The notes: generated by a model not told the origin, from the sequence alone. Counted from the first letter of the stretch, positions 17,534 to 27,977 are shown. The stretch: 64,000 nt of DNA from Bacillus sp. FJAT-50079 (GCF_018343515.1 NZ_JAGYPD010000005.1:452918-516917), one strand, 5' to 3'. Numbers and translations: made by a program.

Positions 17534-18484
17534 TCAACTTTTAGAATAAAGTTGTCTTTTGATTTGTAAATAATTCTCGATTTCTTTCATTAAATAGAAT
17601 AAATTTGCCCTTGTTTCAAATTCATCTCTCGTTTTAGGTAAGTCGGTTTTTTTGATTAATTTCCAACTCTCTTTTACTTTTCCAAATGAAATATGTGTCG
17701 TATTTTTCTCATTCACATTTTGACTCAGATATTCGAGTAAATCAGCAATATATTCCTTTTGCTTTAAGTTTTGTCCAAGGGAAGAAACGACTGGCAACAT
17801 ACGTTTAAGGATGATAAATTGGTCTTCCCTCATCTCTAAATAAAAGTAGTCCTGACGATGATTTTTGATTAAATGGTTTTCAATATCCTGTATGACCATT
17901 TCTTTTGCTTTTTTTATTAAATCCTCCGCCAGAACAATTTCTTGGCTATCACAAGTTTGTTGATGCCCCCTTAAATAGACCGCAAACATAGAAAGAATCA
18001 TACTAAACTTTTCTTCGATTTGATCTTTATAAGTTTCAATTTCCTTTTTAAAACTTGGCATGATATTGTTTATAATAAATGCAATTCCGATACCAATGAT
18101 AATAATCAATAACTCACTTAATATGATTTCCAGGCTAAAGTCTCGTAATGTGTAAAGATGAGTAACCACCACCATACTTGTAACAAAGCCATTCTGAATT
18201 TTCCATTTTACCAATAAGGGAACAAACAATAGAATAAAAAATCCAATGACAACCGGAGAATAACCAAAGATTTCAAAAGCGACACCACTTAGAAATAAGG
18301 ACAATAAACAGGCGAAAAATTTATCTAAGATTGTTTGTACAGTCCGTTTTTTTGTCCTTTCAACACACATGATTACAATGATGGCAGCAAATACAGAAAA
18401 CTCAAGTTGCAGTAAACCTGCAAGCCATATCGCTAAAGATGCCCCTATAGCTGTCTTAATCGTTCTTGATCCCATTCCAACCAT
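17534..18484 (-). CDS. Aromatic acid exporter (ArAE_1/DUF939) family membrane protein
   Basis: A 316-aa protein whose first ~145 residues form about four to six transmembrane helices opening with SRTIKTAIGASLAIWLAGLL, the hallmark of the FUSC/ArAE_1 family that includes B. subtilis YqjA and YgaE. The C-terminal ~170 residues are a soluble, helical cytoplasmic domain (EEKFSMILSMFAVYL..., ending YLQIKRQLYSKS). ATG at 18484 with a weak GGTG site. The substrate is unknown; family names imply export of aromatic acids but this is unproven for Bacillus members. It stands alone between a dead lipoprotein gene and ytxJ. Confidence 0.78.
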   Translation of the reverse strand: MVGMGSRTIKTAIGASLAIWLAGLLQLEFSVFAAIIVIMCVERTKKRTVQTILDKFFACLLSLFLSGVAFEIFGYSPVVIGFFILLFVPLLVKWKIQNGFVTSMVVVTHLYTLRDFSLEIILSELLIIIIGIGIAFIINNIMPSFKKEIETYKDQIEEKFSMILSMFAVYLRGHQQTCDSQEIVLAEDLIKKAKEMVIQDIENHLIKNHRQDYFYLEMREDQFIILKRMLPVVSSLGQNLKQKEYIADLLEYLSQNVNEKNTTHISFGKVKESWKLIKKTDLPKTRDEFETRANLFYLMKEIENYLQIKRQLYSKS

Positions 18485-18913
18485 AATACTACACCGTCCA
18501 TATACAAATTTTTATTAATAAAACAACCATTTTAAGCAGCATCAAAGATAATTTAGATATTTATATTTTTTTCACCATATCCACAAGTAAGTAGTGTGGA
18601 TTTTTATTAAGTCTTTTCTTACCAAGTTTGCTTTTATCAAAAAAATATTAAGAATCTGATTCTAACCTTATTATATTAACATTACCATGAATAATCAGCT
18701 CTCTTAAAGTTGAGCTTTGAGATCTCAGTAATTTCAATTTAATTCTTATTTTTGCTTTTATTACTATTTCCAAAGAAAATGATTACACTTCGCCCTTTTA
18801 CCATATGATTTTTTAATATAAGCACGTTCTTTTGAAATCACATTAATTTGTCGTAAACTATATTAGAAATAAGAATATAAATATATCTTTATCTAAAGGG
18901 AGGACATTTTATA
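18485..18913. other. Divergent intergenic region
   Basis: 430 AT-rich bases between two divergent genes. It holds one plus-strand hairpin with T-tail (ATCCACA...TGTGGAT then TTTTATT, about 18579-18605) without a plus-strand gene in front of it, another hint of lost sequence. GGGAGG at 18898-18903 is the ribosome binding site of ytxJ. No clear promoter pair was fixed. Confidence 0.4.
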
Positions 18914-19252
18914 ATGGAATGGAAGGAAATTACCACACTCGAAGAATGGGATGCTATCTTAGAAAAGTCGGCAGAAAAAGACCAAGTTATTCTTAAACAT
19001 AGTACAACTTGTCCGGTTAGTTTCAATGCGTTAGATGAGTATAACGATTATTTGGAAGATAATCCAGATCAAAATATTGATTATACGTTAGTTAAAGTAA
19101 GAGAATCTCGTCCTGTTTCTAATAAAATCGAAACTGATTTAAATGTGAAGCATGAATCACCGCAAATTATTTACATTAAAAATAAAGCGAAATATTGGTC
19201 AGCTACTCATTGGGCAGTGACAAAAGCGCATATGAAAGCTGTTATAGACTAA
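18914..19252 (+). CDS. ytxJ: Bacillithiol-system redox-active protein YtxJ
   Basis: A 112-aa thioredoxin-fold protein. The N-terminal part EWKEITTLEEWDAIL and the active site HSTTCPVSFNA (single cysteine followed by PVS, residues ~33-36) are diagnostic of YtxJ, the putative monothiol bacilliredoxin (DUF2847) of bacillithiol-using Firmicutes. SPQIIYIKNKAKYWSATHW is the cis-Pro side of the fold (here SPQ). ATG at 18914 behind AAAGGGAGGAC. It is monocistronic. Presence of YtxJ supports a Bacillaceae-type low-molecular-weight thiol system. Confidence 0.9.
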   Translation: MEWKEITTLEEWDAILEKSAEKDQVILKHSTTCPVSFNALDEYNDYLEDNPDQNIDYTLVKVRESRPVSNKIETDLNVKHESPQIIYIKNKAKYWSATHWAVTKAHMKAVID

Positions 19253-19267
19253 GTTAAATGGTGCTAG

Positions 19268-19484
19268 ATGTGTAGCATTACTTTAGAGATGAAATATCTT
19301 TCTTTGAAGTTATTATGCTTTGCAATTGCTTTTGAATTGGACTTGAAACAAACTGAGGAACTATTGAAAATGGCAGGATATACTCTTGCAGAGGAGAATA
19401 ACAGAACCTACGGAAAAAGATTTATATGAAATTATTGATCATGTTGCATTGGAATTACGTGCGCCATCATTAGCAGAGAACTAG
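19268..19484 (+). pseudogene. Remnant of an XRE-type regulator C-terminus
   Basis: The frame 19268-19429 reads ...KYLSLKLLCFAIAFELDLKQ and TEELLKMAGYTLAEE, the pattern typical of the last part of Cro/C1-like DNA-binding domains (LALAIALELDL.ETEELLK.AGY.LS). It then runs out of frame; in the next frame RITEPTEKDLYEIIDHVALE continues to TAG at 19484. The recognition helix is missing and no ribosome binding site precedes it, so this is a truncated, frameshifted leftover. Confidence 0.5.
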
Positions 19485-19692
19485 ATTACCAAAATTGCTA
19501 ACACCATTTCCACTTAGAAAAAGTGCCTATTAGATTTGTAATAGTCAGCGATGAATGAATGAATAGCCAAACGAGGACTAATAAAATTAATAGTTATAAC
19601 TACATTGTTTTTATACGATTTTGGAAAAAAATCGGTCAGTTATTATCATTAGGATTTTATAAACGAAATTAGAAAGACTTATTGTAAAATGA

Positions 19693-19739
19693 AACTCCAA
19701 TTAATGGAGGAATTTCCTCATCCACCACTAATTGGAGTT
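19693..19739. repeat. Nested perfect inverted repeat
   Basis: AACTCCAATTA (19693-19703) and TAATTGGAGTT (19729-19739) are exact reverse complements; inside them GAGGAA/TTCCTC (19707-19719) forms a second hairpin. No strong T-run follows. It could be a terminator after the remnant or the end of a small mobile element. Confidence 0.5.
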
Positions 19740-19893
19740 GAACCAATCGGGATTATACGAGCAGTTGATATTCTACATATTCTTACACTTTCCCTAAATT
19801 TGAAGTAGAAATCTTACCGTCCGTTAATGTGGGTTAAAAATTACTTTTTACTTTCAACGCTCTTATGATTTATATATCTTTCCTACTCAAATA

Positions 19894-19950
19894 AAGAACT
19901 ACTTTTAAGTAATTATCCATTTTACCTAAAGGTAGTTCTTCATTTTTTTC
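19894..19950 (+). terminator. Plus-strand intrinsic terminator without an intact gene upstream
   Basis: AAGAACTAC (19894-19902) pairs with GTAGTTCTT (19932-19940), followed by CATTTTTTTC. The nearest plus-strand coding sequence is the decayed regulator around 19.3-19.5 kb. Confidence 0.5.
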
Positions 19951-20390
19951 TCACTTTATATGGGACGGAAAATCCAATGTATATACTCACTAAACCGACA
20001 TCTTTTCATCAATTCACCTAACCACTTTCAACATAAACTTGATCTGATTCCACAAACAAGAAAATACCTATTATGGCAAGTTGACAAATAGATGTTTCAT
20101 TTAACGTTAGTATATCAATCTTTATTCTTGTGTAATTAACATATAGTCAATAAACTTTCCCACAGCCCCCAACCCGCATTCCTTCGTCCGAGTTAAAATA
20201 ATGTTCACCGACCCACCTCCCAAAATGGAGGATTTTTGATTCGAAAATGACCCTTTCACCTGTTTTCTATGCGTTTTTTCATATTTTTTTGGAATTAATA
20301 ATTTATTGAACCGTCTACAGTAATCATTATCTGTTTCTATTCGTTTTCTGTATTCAACATGATAGAATAGTAGGTGCAGCTAAATACAGC
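19951..20390. other. Intergenic region, nothing coding seen
   Basis: About 440 AT-rich bases. A small CCTCC/GGAGG hairpin with ATTTTTG tail lies near 20217-20242. The right end holds the promoter region of the toxin gene, with TAGAAT near 20364-20369 as a candidate -10; no good -35 was found. Confidence 0.35.
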
Positions 20391-20404
20391 GGATGGGCGG
20401 TTGG

Positions 20405-20426
20405 CACTCCCTTGAGAAAGGGGGTG
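20405..20426 (+). promoter_or_regulatory. Stem-loop hiding the toxin ribosome binding site
   Basis: CACTCCCTT (20405-20413) pairs over all nine positions (one G-U) with AAGGGGGTG (20418-20426), which contains the ribosome binding site of the toxin gene. In addition GCGGTTGGC (20397-20405) is exactly complementary to GCCAACCGC (20608-20616) in the 3' part of the transcript. Both features are typical of type I toxin mRNAs that are kept poorly translated. Confidence 0.65.
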
Positions 20427-20431
20427 TTTAC

Positions 20432-20542
20432 ATGGTGACATACGATGCAATGAATATGCTTTTTCAATTTGGTATATTCCTCGCAACAGCAGCAACAGCT
20501 ATTGTTGCGATGATTGCTCTATTCATCAACAGAAAAAAGTAA
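20432..20542 (+). CDS. Type I toxin, holin-like (TxpA/BsrG/YonT-type) small membrane peptide
   Basis: A 36-aa peptide: MVTYDAMNMLFQFGIFLATA, then ATAIVAMIALFINRKK. It has the layout of the 'putative holin-like toxin' family of Bacilli, with an M-x-TYDAM-L-type start, one transmembrane helix and a short basic tail. ATG at 20432 follows AAGGGGGTG at ideal spacing. Family members depolarise or disrupt the membrane and are silenced by an antisense RNA. The gene ends inside a terminator-like hairpin usable on the opposite strand, with a second, plus-strand terminator further on, matching the convergent overlapping design of txpA/ratA. Too short for ordinary gene callers. Confidence 0.8.
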   Translation: MVTYDAMNMLFQFGIFLATAATAIVAMIALFINRKK

Positions 20543-20584
20543 CCACCCTCCGCTACTGTCCAGGAAGCTGAGTGGTTACTCTTT
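20533..20584 (-). terminator. Terminator for the antisense strand, overlapping the toxin stop codon
   Basis: Perfect 9-bp arms AGTAACCAC (20538-20546) and GTGGTTACT (20572-20580). The T6 run is present only on the minus strand (A-run at 20533-20538), so it best serves an RNA read right to left. Confidence 0.6.
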
Positions 20585-20665
20585 GTAACACCTTATGTCT
20601 TTTACTGGCCAACCGCACTTCAAGCGGATGTCAGCTGCATTGACTGGGTGTTGTCGCACCCGGTC
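20533..20665 (-). ncRNA. Candidate antisense RNA antitoxin
   Basis: Inferred from structure only. On the minus strand a TATACT hexamer lies at 20672-20677, which would start a transcript near 20665. It would end at the hairpin whose arms are AGTAACCAC (20572-20580 read in reverse) and GTGGTTACT, followed by TTTTTT, about 20533. The RNA would be roughly 130 nt and fully complementary to the 3' end of the toxin mRNA. The -35 region is poor, so the promoter needs experimental support. Read-through from the rlmD gene is an alternative source of antisense RNA. Confidence 0.45.
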
Positions 20666-20671
20666 TTTTTT
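20642..20671 (+). terminator. Terminator of the toxin mRNA
   Basis: GACTGGGTG (20642-20650) pairs with CACCCGGTC (20657-20665), one G-U, 6-base loop, followed by TTTTTT. It is about 100 bases past the toxin stop codon, giving a long structured 3' region. Confidence 0.75.
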
Positions 20672-20746
20672 AGTATATGCTTAGTTTACCACAAGCATAC
20701 TTGGATTACACCTATCTATGCAGATTGGTTTCTATTTAAAACTTCT

Positions 20747-22126
20747 CTATTTCTCCACCCGTGACATCAAGGCAACACACTCCACATGCATCGTCTGCGG
20801 AAACATATCGACCGGCTGCACTTCCATCGTTTTATATCCACCATCTTCTAATATCCTTAAATCTCGTGCCAACGTTGCAGGGTTACACGAAACATAGACG
20901 ACTTTTTTCGGTTTCATTTTAATGATCGTGTCGAGCAGGGATTGGTCACAGCCTTTGCGTGGTGGGTCAACGACGAGGACATCGGCCTCAATTCCCTTTT
21001 TATACCAATCAGGAATGACTACCTCTGCTTCTCCGACAGCAAATTCAACGTTTGTCATCTGATTGAGTTCAGCGTTTTTTCTTGCGTCTTCGATTGCTTC
21101 GGGGACAATTTCGACTCCGTATACCTTTTTAGCCTGTTGGGCAAGGAATAGAGAGATTGTTCCAATTCCGCAATATGCGTCAATGACTGTTTCTTCGCCA
21201 CTTAGGTTGGCGTATTCTAAGGCTTTGTCGTAGAGCACCTTTGTTTGTTCGGGATTCACTTGATAGAATGAACGAGCTGAAATCGCAAACTTAATATCGC
21301 CGATCAAATCATAGATAACCTCTTCTCCCCACAACACTTTCGTTTTCTCACCGAAAATTACATTTGTTCGCTTAGGATTTACGTTTTGTACAATTGATTT
21401 TATACCAATTATGTCCCGGGAAATTTCTTCAATTATTTTCTTTTGATTCGGCAAATCTTGCGTTCGTGTGATGAATACAACCATGATTTCTCCCGTCACT
21501 TTACCGGAGCGTACCATGACATGTCGAAGCGTCCCTTTATTTGTTTTTTCATTGTATGCTTTTACGCCATATTTTCCGCAAATGGCTTTTACTTTTTGCA
21601 AAACGATATCATTTTCCTCAAGCTGAATGAAGCATTCCTTCATATCAATGATGTCATGTGTACGCTGTCTATAAAAACCGCCAATGAGTCCGCCTTCGTG
21701 CTCCCCGATCGGAACTTGAGATTTATTACGATAACGCCAAGGTGTATCCATCCCTAATGTTGGATGGACTTTTATCTCTTTTAATTTTCCGATTCGTTCC
21801 AAAACATCACGAACTTGTTTTTCTTTCGCCAATAATTGCCCTTCATAACTTAAATGTTGAAGCTGGCAGCCGCCACATTGGGAATAAATGGAACATGGCG
21901 GTTCTACTCGATGATCGCTTTCTTCGTAAAGCTCGATTAACCTTCCGAAGCCATATCCTTTATTTAATTTTGTCACTTTGATTTTTGCTTTTTCTCCCGG
22001 CAAGCCATTTGGAATGAAAAGCGGATATCCATCTATCTTTGCAACTCCATTGCCATCATGGGTTAAATCTTCAAAAATGACATCAATATAATCATTTTTC
22101 TTAATCGGTGCTTGTACTTTTGCCAT
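20747..22126 (-). CDS. rlmD: 23S rRNA (uracil-C5)-methyltransferase, RlmD/RlmCD family (YerS type)
   Basis: A 459-aa m5U methyltransferase with TRAM domain ([21 protein letters not shown]), iron-sulphur cysteines [17 protein letters not shown] motif [31 protein letters not shown], the catalytic cysteine motif [15 protein letters not shown], and [20 protein letters not shown] at 22126 is chosen because GGAAG lies eight bases upstream; the frame extends further but without a site. B. subtilis has two such enzymes (YefA = RlmCD, and YerS next to the dgkB/gat cluster). Position not far from dgkB favours the YerS orthologue, so the exact target base is uncertain. Confidence 0.9.
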   Translation of the reverse strand: MAKVQAPIKKNDYIDVIFEDLTHDGNGVAKIDGYPLFIPNGLPGEKAKIKVTKLNKGYGFGRLIELYEESDHRVEPPCSIYSQCGGCQLQHLSYEGQLLAKEKQVRDVLERIGKLKEIKVHPTLGMDTPWRYRNKSQVPIGEHEGGLIGGFYRQRTHDIIDMKECFIQLEENDIVLQKVKAICGKYGVKAYNEKTNKGTLRHVMVRSGKVTGEIMVVFITRTQDLPNQKKIIEEISRDIIGIKSIVQNVNPKRTNVIFGEKTKVLWGEEVIYDLIGDIKFAISARSFYQVNPEQTKVLYDKALEYANLSGEETVIDAYCGIGTISLFLAQQAKKVYGVEIVPEAIEDARKNAELNQMTNVEFAVGEAEVVIPDWYKKGIEADVLVVDPPRKGCDQSLLDTIIKMKPKKVVYVSCNPATLARDLRILEDGGYKTMEVQPVDMFPQTMHVECVALMSRVEK

Positions 22127-22402
22127 TATGTTCTTCCTTTTCATACTGAATTCGGTGATTTGATTGTAGCATACAAAGAAGGCTGACGGAATTCGCACGT
22201 TTTTTCGAACGTACAATTTTATATGAAAGTTGCACAAGCCTATATGAAACGCCTCTTCCCCTTACCCGCCCATCGATATTATCCCTATTTTTAAATTAGA
22301 CTAAATTTTCAAATAAAAATGAAGTTGGTAAGGAAATGAAAGGGATCTGGAGCATTTGTAAGCATCACTTGCATTTTACTTACTCAGTCTAATCTGACAC
22401 GA

Positions 22403-22444
22403 TGTAACACATAGAAAATCAAGGCATATGACATTTGTGTTACA
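22403..22444. promoter_or_regulatory. Inverted repeat upstream of opuA, candidate operator
   Basis: TGTAACACA (22403-22411) and TGTGTTACA (22436-22444) are exact reverse complements 24 bases apart, 65-106 bases before the opuAA start. The spacing suits a dimeric repressor bound to two half-sites or a looped site. Osmotic and choline control of opuA in Bacillus involves MarR-type regulators, but none is encoded here. The intervening divergent region (22127-22508) has no gene. Confidence 0.45.
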
Positions 22445-22508
22445 AGCTTGAATTCTACTACACTTGTATAAGTCGTTGAAAATATAAATATGACTAAGGG
22501 GTGAGATC

Positions 22509-23753
22509 ATGGATGGAACGAGGAATAAAAAAATAGAAGTGAAAAATGTAACAAAGATGTTTGGCAGAAATCTTCGAAGAGCAAATCAGCTCTTACAAGA
22601 GGGCAAGTCTAAAGCCGACATATTAAAAGCAACCGGTACTACCGTTGGTGTAAATCAAGCCAACTTTGATGTGTATGATGGCGAAATTTTTGTCATTATG
22701 GGACTTTCAGGTAGTGGAAAATCTACACTTGTTCGGATGTTAAACCGATTAATTGAACCTACTTCCGGCCATGTATTGTTAGATGGGGAAGATATTGTTC
22801 AAATGAATAAAGAGCAGCTTCGAAATGTTCGACGTAAAAAAATTGGAATGGTCTTCCAAAAATTTGCTCTATTCCCCCATCGTACGATTTTGGAAAATAC
22901 CGAATACGGATTAGAAGTACAAGGTATCCAAAAGAACGTACGTCAGGCAAAAGCGATTGAAGCATTACAGCTTGTTGGATTAGCTGGCTATGAACATCAA
23001 TATCCTGATCAATTAAGTGGAGGAATGCAGCAACGCGTTGGACTAGCGCGAGCTTTAGCAAATGATCCTGATATTTTGCTCATGGATGAAGCATTCAGTG
23101 CATTGGATCCACTTATTCGTAAAGATATGCAAAATGAATTATTGCAGCTTCACGATGAAATGGGTAAAACGATTATTTTTATAACACATGACCTTGATGA
23201 AGCATTACGGATCGGTGATCGTATTGCCTTGATGAGAGATGGACAAATCGTGCAAATTGGCACGCCAGAAGAAATTTTAATGAATCCTTCAAATGATTAT
23301 GTAGAGAGATTCGTTGAAGATGTGGATCTATCAAAAGTATTAACTGCCGGACATATTATGAAACGTGCAGAAACTGTTCAAATTGATAGAGGCCCACGAG
23401 TGGCTCTTCGATTAATGAAGGATCTTGGTATTTCTTCCATTTATGTCGTTGATCGTCAACATAGACTGCTTGGTGCAGTTACAGCTCAAGATGCAAATGC
23501 TGCTTCAGAGGCAGGTCGCACTCTTCAGGAAGTCCTCATAAAAGATATTTCTACTGTACCTTCTAATACATTGTTGACAGACCTTTTCAACCTTGTTTCT
23601 ACTACTCCTATTCCAGTTGCGGTAGTAAATGAAGAACATCGACTTCAGGGGATCATCATTCGCGGAGCACTCATTGGTGCGCTATCCGGTGACGATCATT
23701 TTATTAATGGGCAAGACGATCCAGACAAACATGAATTACGGGAGGTGAATTAA
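22509..23753 (+). CDS. opuAA: Glycine betaine/proline ABC importer, ATPase subunit OpuAA
   Basis: The ATPase of the OpuA osmoprotectant importer. An N-terminal extension typical of ProV/OpuAA (GRNLRRANQLLQEGKSK) precedes Walker [14 protein letters not shown]-loop VFQKFALFPHR, signature LSGGMQQRVGLARALA, Walker B ILLMDEAFSALDP and the H-loop FITHDLDEA. Two CBS domains (about residues 285-400) follow, which in OpuA sense ionic strength or nucleotides. At 414 aa it has the usual length. ATG at 22509 behind AAGGGGTGAG. It is followed two bases later by opuAB, so the three genes form one operon. Confidence 0.95.
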   Translation: MDGTRNKKIEVKNVTKMFGRNLRRANQLLQEGKSKADILKATGTTVGVNQANFDVYDGEIFVIMGLSGSGKSTLVRMLNRLIEPTSGHVLLDGEDIVQMNKEQLRNVRRKKIGMVFQKFALFPHRTILENTEYGLEVQGIQKNVRQAKAIEALQLVGLAGYEHQYPDQLSGGMQQRVGLARALANDPDILLMDEAFSALDPLIRKDMQNELLQLHDEMGKTIIFITHDLDEALRIGDRIALMRDGQIVQIGTPEEILMNPSNDYVERFVEDVDLSKVLTAGHIMKRAETVQIDRGPRVALRLMKDLGISSIYVVDRQHRLLGAVTAQDANAASEAGRTLQEVLIKDISTVPSNTLLTDLFNLVSTTPIPVAVVNEEHRLQGIIIRGALIGALSGDDHFINGQDDPDKHELREVN

Positions 23754-23754
23754 T

Positions 23755-25505
<1,751 letters not shown>

Positions 25506-25514
25506 TATAATCCT

Positions 25515-25548
25515 GAAGCCAGTCCTTTTAATAGGGCTGGCTTTCTTG
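25515..25548. terminator. Convergent terminator between opuAC and the sirtuin gene
   Basis: AAGCCAGTCC pairs with GGGCTGGCTT (one G-U), followed by TCTTG. It overlaps the last codons of the minus-strand sirtuin gene and ends the opuA transcript. Confidence 0.65.
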
Positions 25549-26235
25549 CAACACTTCGCCAATTTTGCGATCGTTGATAACGAGATCTGCATACATATCA
25601 AATTCCGTTGGTTCCATATTAATGATGACAAGCTTTGCTCTATTTTGTTTAGCGATTAACGGAAATTGATTGGCAGGACTTACCGTTAATGAAGAACCAA
25701 GAACGATGAACAGCTCAGCTTTTTCACTTTCTTCTGCCGCCTTCATAAAGGGCTCTTCAGGAAGCATCTCTCCGAATAAGACAACAGAAGGTCGGAGTTT
25801 GCCTCCGCATTCACAATGAAATTTTTGATCCGCGTACATTTCATTCCCGTATTCTTTCCCGCACGTATGGCAATGTACTTGCTTCATCGTCCCATGAAGT
25901 TCCGCTACGTTTTCACTGCCAGCTTCTTTATGAAATCCATCCACATTTTGCGTGATAATACTTTGAATAATCCCATCTTTTTCCCATTTAGCTAAAGTAT
26001 GATAGCCTTTATGCGGCTTGCATTCATTTACACCGATAACACGCTGTCTGTAAAATTCAAAAAATCGCTCAACGTTTTCATTTAATGCCTCTGTCGTTGC
26101 GATTTTACTCGGATCTTCTTGCTTCCACATCCCGCTATTTTTCGATCGAAAATCAGGAAGGCCACTTTCCGTTGACATCCCCGCCCCTGTGAAAACGACG
26201 GTATAATTAGATTCTTTTAACCATTGTGATAACAA
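25528..26235 (-). CDS. Sir2-family NAD-dependent protein deacylase
   Basis: A 235-aa sirtuin. NAD-binding VFTGAGMSTESGLPDFRS, TQNVDGFHKEAGS with the following catalytic ELHGT histidine, four zinc cysteines (CHTCGKEY and CECGGKLRP), PSVVLFGEMLP, and GSSLTVSPANQFP. All catalytic parts are intact. It removes acyl groups from lysines and in B. subtilis the orthologue SrtN reverses AcsA acetylation; that target is inferred. Start TTG at 26235 behind AGGAGAGG. Single gene, divergent to the DUF2339 gene. Confidence 0.92.
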   Translation of the reverse strand: MLSQWLKESNYTVVFTGAGMSTESGLPDFRSKNSGMWKQEDPSKIATTEALNENVERFFEFYRQRVIGVNECKPHKGYHTLAKWEKDGIIQSIITQNVDGFHKEAGSENVAELHGTMKQVHCHTCGKEYGNEMYADQKFHCECGGKLRPSVVLFGEMLPEEPFMKAAEESEKAELFIVLGSSLTVSPANQFPLIAKQNRAKLVIINMEPTEFDMYADLVINDRKIGEVLQESQPY

Positions 26236-26324
26236 TGAAATCCTCTCCTTCTAAAAGGTCATCATCCAACTACACTATATACGAATAGAGTGAATATTGC
26301 TATGATTGGGGTGAAAGGTGGGAT

Positions 26325-27929
26325 ATGATGGAAAAGAAACCGACTCTTGAAGAACGGGTTGACTATTTGGAAAAGCGCGTGCGCTATCTTGAAGAGAAGC
26401 TGTATGTAACGAAGTCAAGTACGCCCATAAAGCAAGCGCCACCCTCTTTGTCAGTCACATCCACTGAAGATGCGCCAAAGATCGAATGGGATGTGCTGAT
26501 TTTCCAAAAGATCTTGCCCCGACTATTTATTTTTGTATTAATCATTGGCATTTTGTGGGGATTTAAAGCTGCTTCTGATTATGGATTTCTAACTAATGCT
26601 GTGAAAATCATCATTGGTTTTCTTACTGCAAGCGCCCTTATTATCTTCGGTTTATTGCAATTGAAAAAATCACGGACCATTTTAGGGCAGGTTCTTCTTG
26701 GTGGGGCGATTCCGGTTTTGATGTTGACGACGTTTGCGATGCATCAATTATATGGAATGACAGGGCCAACCATCTCGTTTCTTCTAAACATTATTTGGAT
26801 TGGACTCGGGGTTTATTTCACCTATCAATATCGCTCACAAAGCATTGGGATTGTGTCTGCTATTGGCGGGGTTTTCGTTCCGTTTTTAATTGCAAGTACG
26901 ACGCCGAATATTCCTGTATTTGTTATGTATGAAACGCTGCTTTACCTTGTATTCATTTGGATTGCGCTTACCTATCGCTACACAGCCCTATATTTTTTTT
27001 CTGGTATTTTTCTGCATCTTTCCTTACTCATTTTTTTCAACTTCGCTTCTGTTGCAAATGAATATAAATGGATTGCCGTTTCACCGATTTTATTCCAACA
27101 ATTCGCTTTGTTAATTGGCTTTGTTCGAACCGATTTTCATTTAAAACGGCAAGCGTATACATTATTTGCTAGTGTGTTATTCACATCGTTATGGATTAGC
27201 ATTATTTTAACTACATCCGAATCATCGATCATTTTTATACTATTGGCATTGCTTTATGGGATTTCCTATTATTTGTATCGATCCGATTCAATGCGAGCAC
27301 CGATTTTTATTGCAAATACATTCATAAGTTTATTATTACTCACTCTCATCCACTCAAGCCATTTCGCATACGAAGTATTGGTCGGCTCCAGTCTTATTTA
27401 TCTATATCTCGCGAAAAAATACAAAAGTAAATTTCATTATTTTCTAGCTGGATTTCAATATTTAATTGCATTTATAATTATTATTTCATTGCCAATTCAT
27501 TCGTGGATTTCATGGCGTATGCTTCATTGGATTGTTTTTCTAGCAGCAACAGGCTTTTCCCTTTATTATTTATCTACATTAAAAAAAGGAAACAAACGAA
27601 TTCTTCATATTGGTTTTCCGTATTTTGCGCTCCTTCTTCTTACGTTTACATCAAACCTGTCCGCTCTCATAACAGGAGTTGAAGGAATCGGCCGTACAGA
27701 ACCGATTGTGTTAAGTGTACTTTGGATCGTGATTGCGATTGGGTTTATGCTTGTTGGAAAAAGTCGCTCCATCATCCAAGGGAAATATGTCGGGGTAGGC
27801 GTTCTCTTTATTACACTAGGTAAAATTATTTTAATTGATATTCACTTCGTATCGATTGCAGTGAGGGCAGCACTGTTCATCCTACTAGGACTTGTCGGGT
27901 TGATTGTATCGAGAGCCTATTATAAATAG
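26325..27929 (+). CDS. DUF2339 multi-pass membrane protein
   Basis: A 534-aa protein with a short N-terminal coiled coil (TLEERVDYLEKRVRYLEEKL, residues ~5-25), a Pro/Ser linker and then about 14-16 predicted hydrophobic helices to the end. This layout, with ILPRLFIFVLIIGILWGFKAA as first helix, is that of the DUF2339 family, whose function is unknown. ATG 26325 or 26328 follow GGTGGGAT. Two phenylalanine/isoleucine-rich AT-rich stretches contain poly-T. Strong terminator directly after. Confidence 0.75.
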   Translation: MMEKKPTLEERVDYLEKRVRYLEEKLYVTKSSTPIKQAPPSLSVTSTEDAPKIEWDVLIFQKILPRLFIFVLIIGILWGFKAASDYGFLTNAVKIIIGFLTASALIIFGLLQLKKSRTILGQVLLGGAIPVLMLTTFAMHQLYGMTGPTISFLLNIIWIGLGVYFTYQYRSQSIGIVSAIGGVFVPFLIASTTPNIPVFVMYETLLYLVFIWIALTYRYTALYFFSGIFLHLSLLIFFNFASVANEYKWIAVSPILFQQFALLIGFVRTDFHLKRQAYTLFASVLFTSLWISIILTTSESSIIFILLALLYGISYYLYRSDSMRAPIFIANTFISLLLLTLIHSSHFAYEVLVGSSLIYLYLAKKYKSKFHYFLAGFQYLIAFIIIISLPIHSWISWRMLHWIVFLAATGFSLYYLSTLKKGNKRILHIGFPYFALLLLTFTSNLSALITGVEGIGRTEPIVLSVLWIVIAIGFMLVGKSRSIIQGKYVGVGVLFITLGKIILIDIHFVSIAVRAALFILLGLVGLIVSRAYYK

Positions 27930-27933
27930 AAGC

Positions 27934-27970
27934 AAACAAGCAGGTGAAGATTTCTTCACCTGCTTGTTTC
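27934..27970. terminator. Strong bidirectional terminator
   Basis: AAACAAGCAGGTGAAG pairs perfectly with CTTCACCTGCTTGTTT around a 5-base loop; it separates the convergent DUF2339 and siderophore-binding genes. Confidence 0.85.
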
Positions 27971-27977
27971 TTAACAC

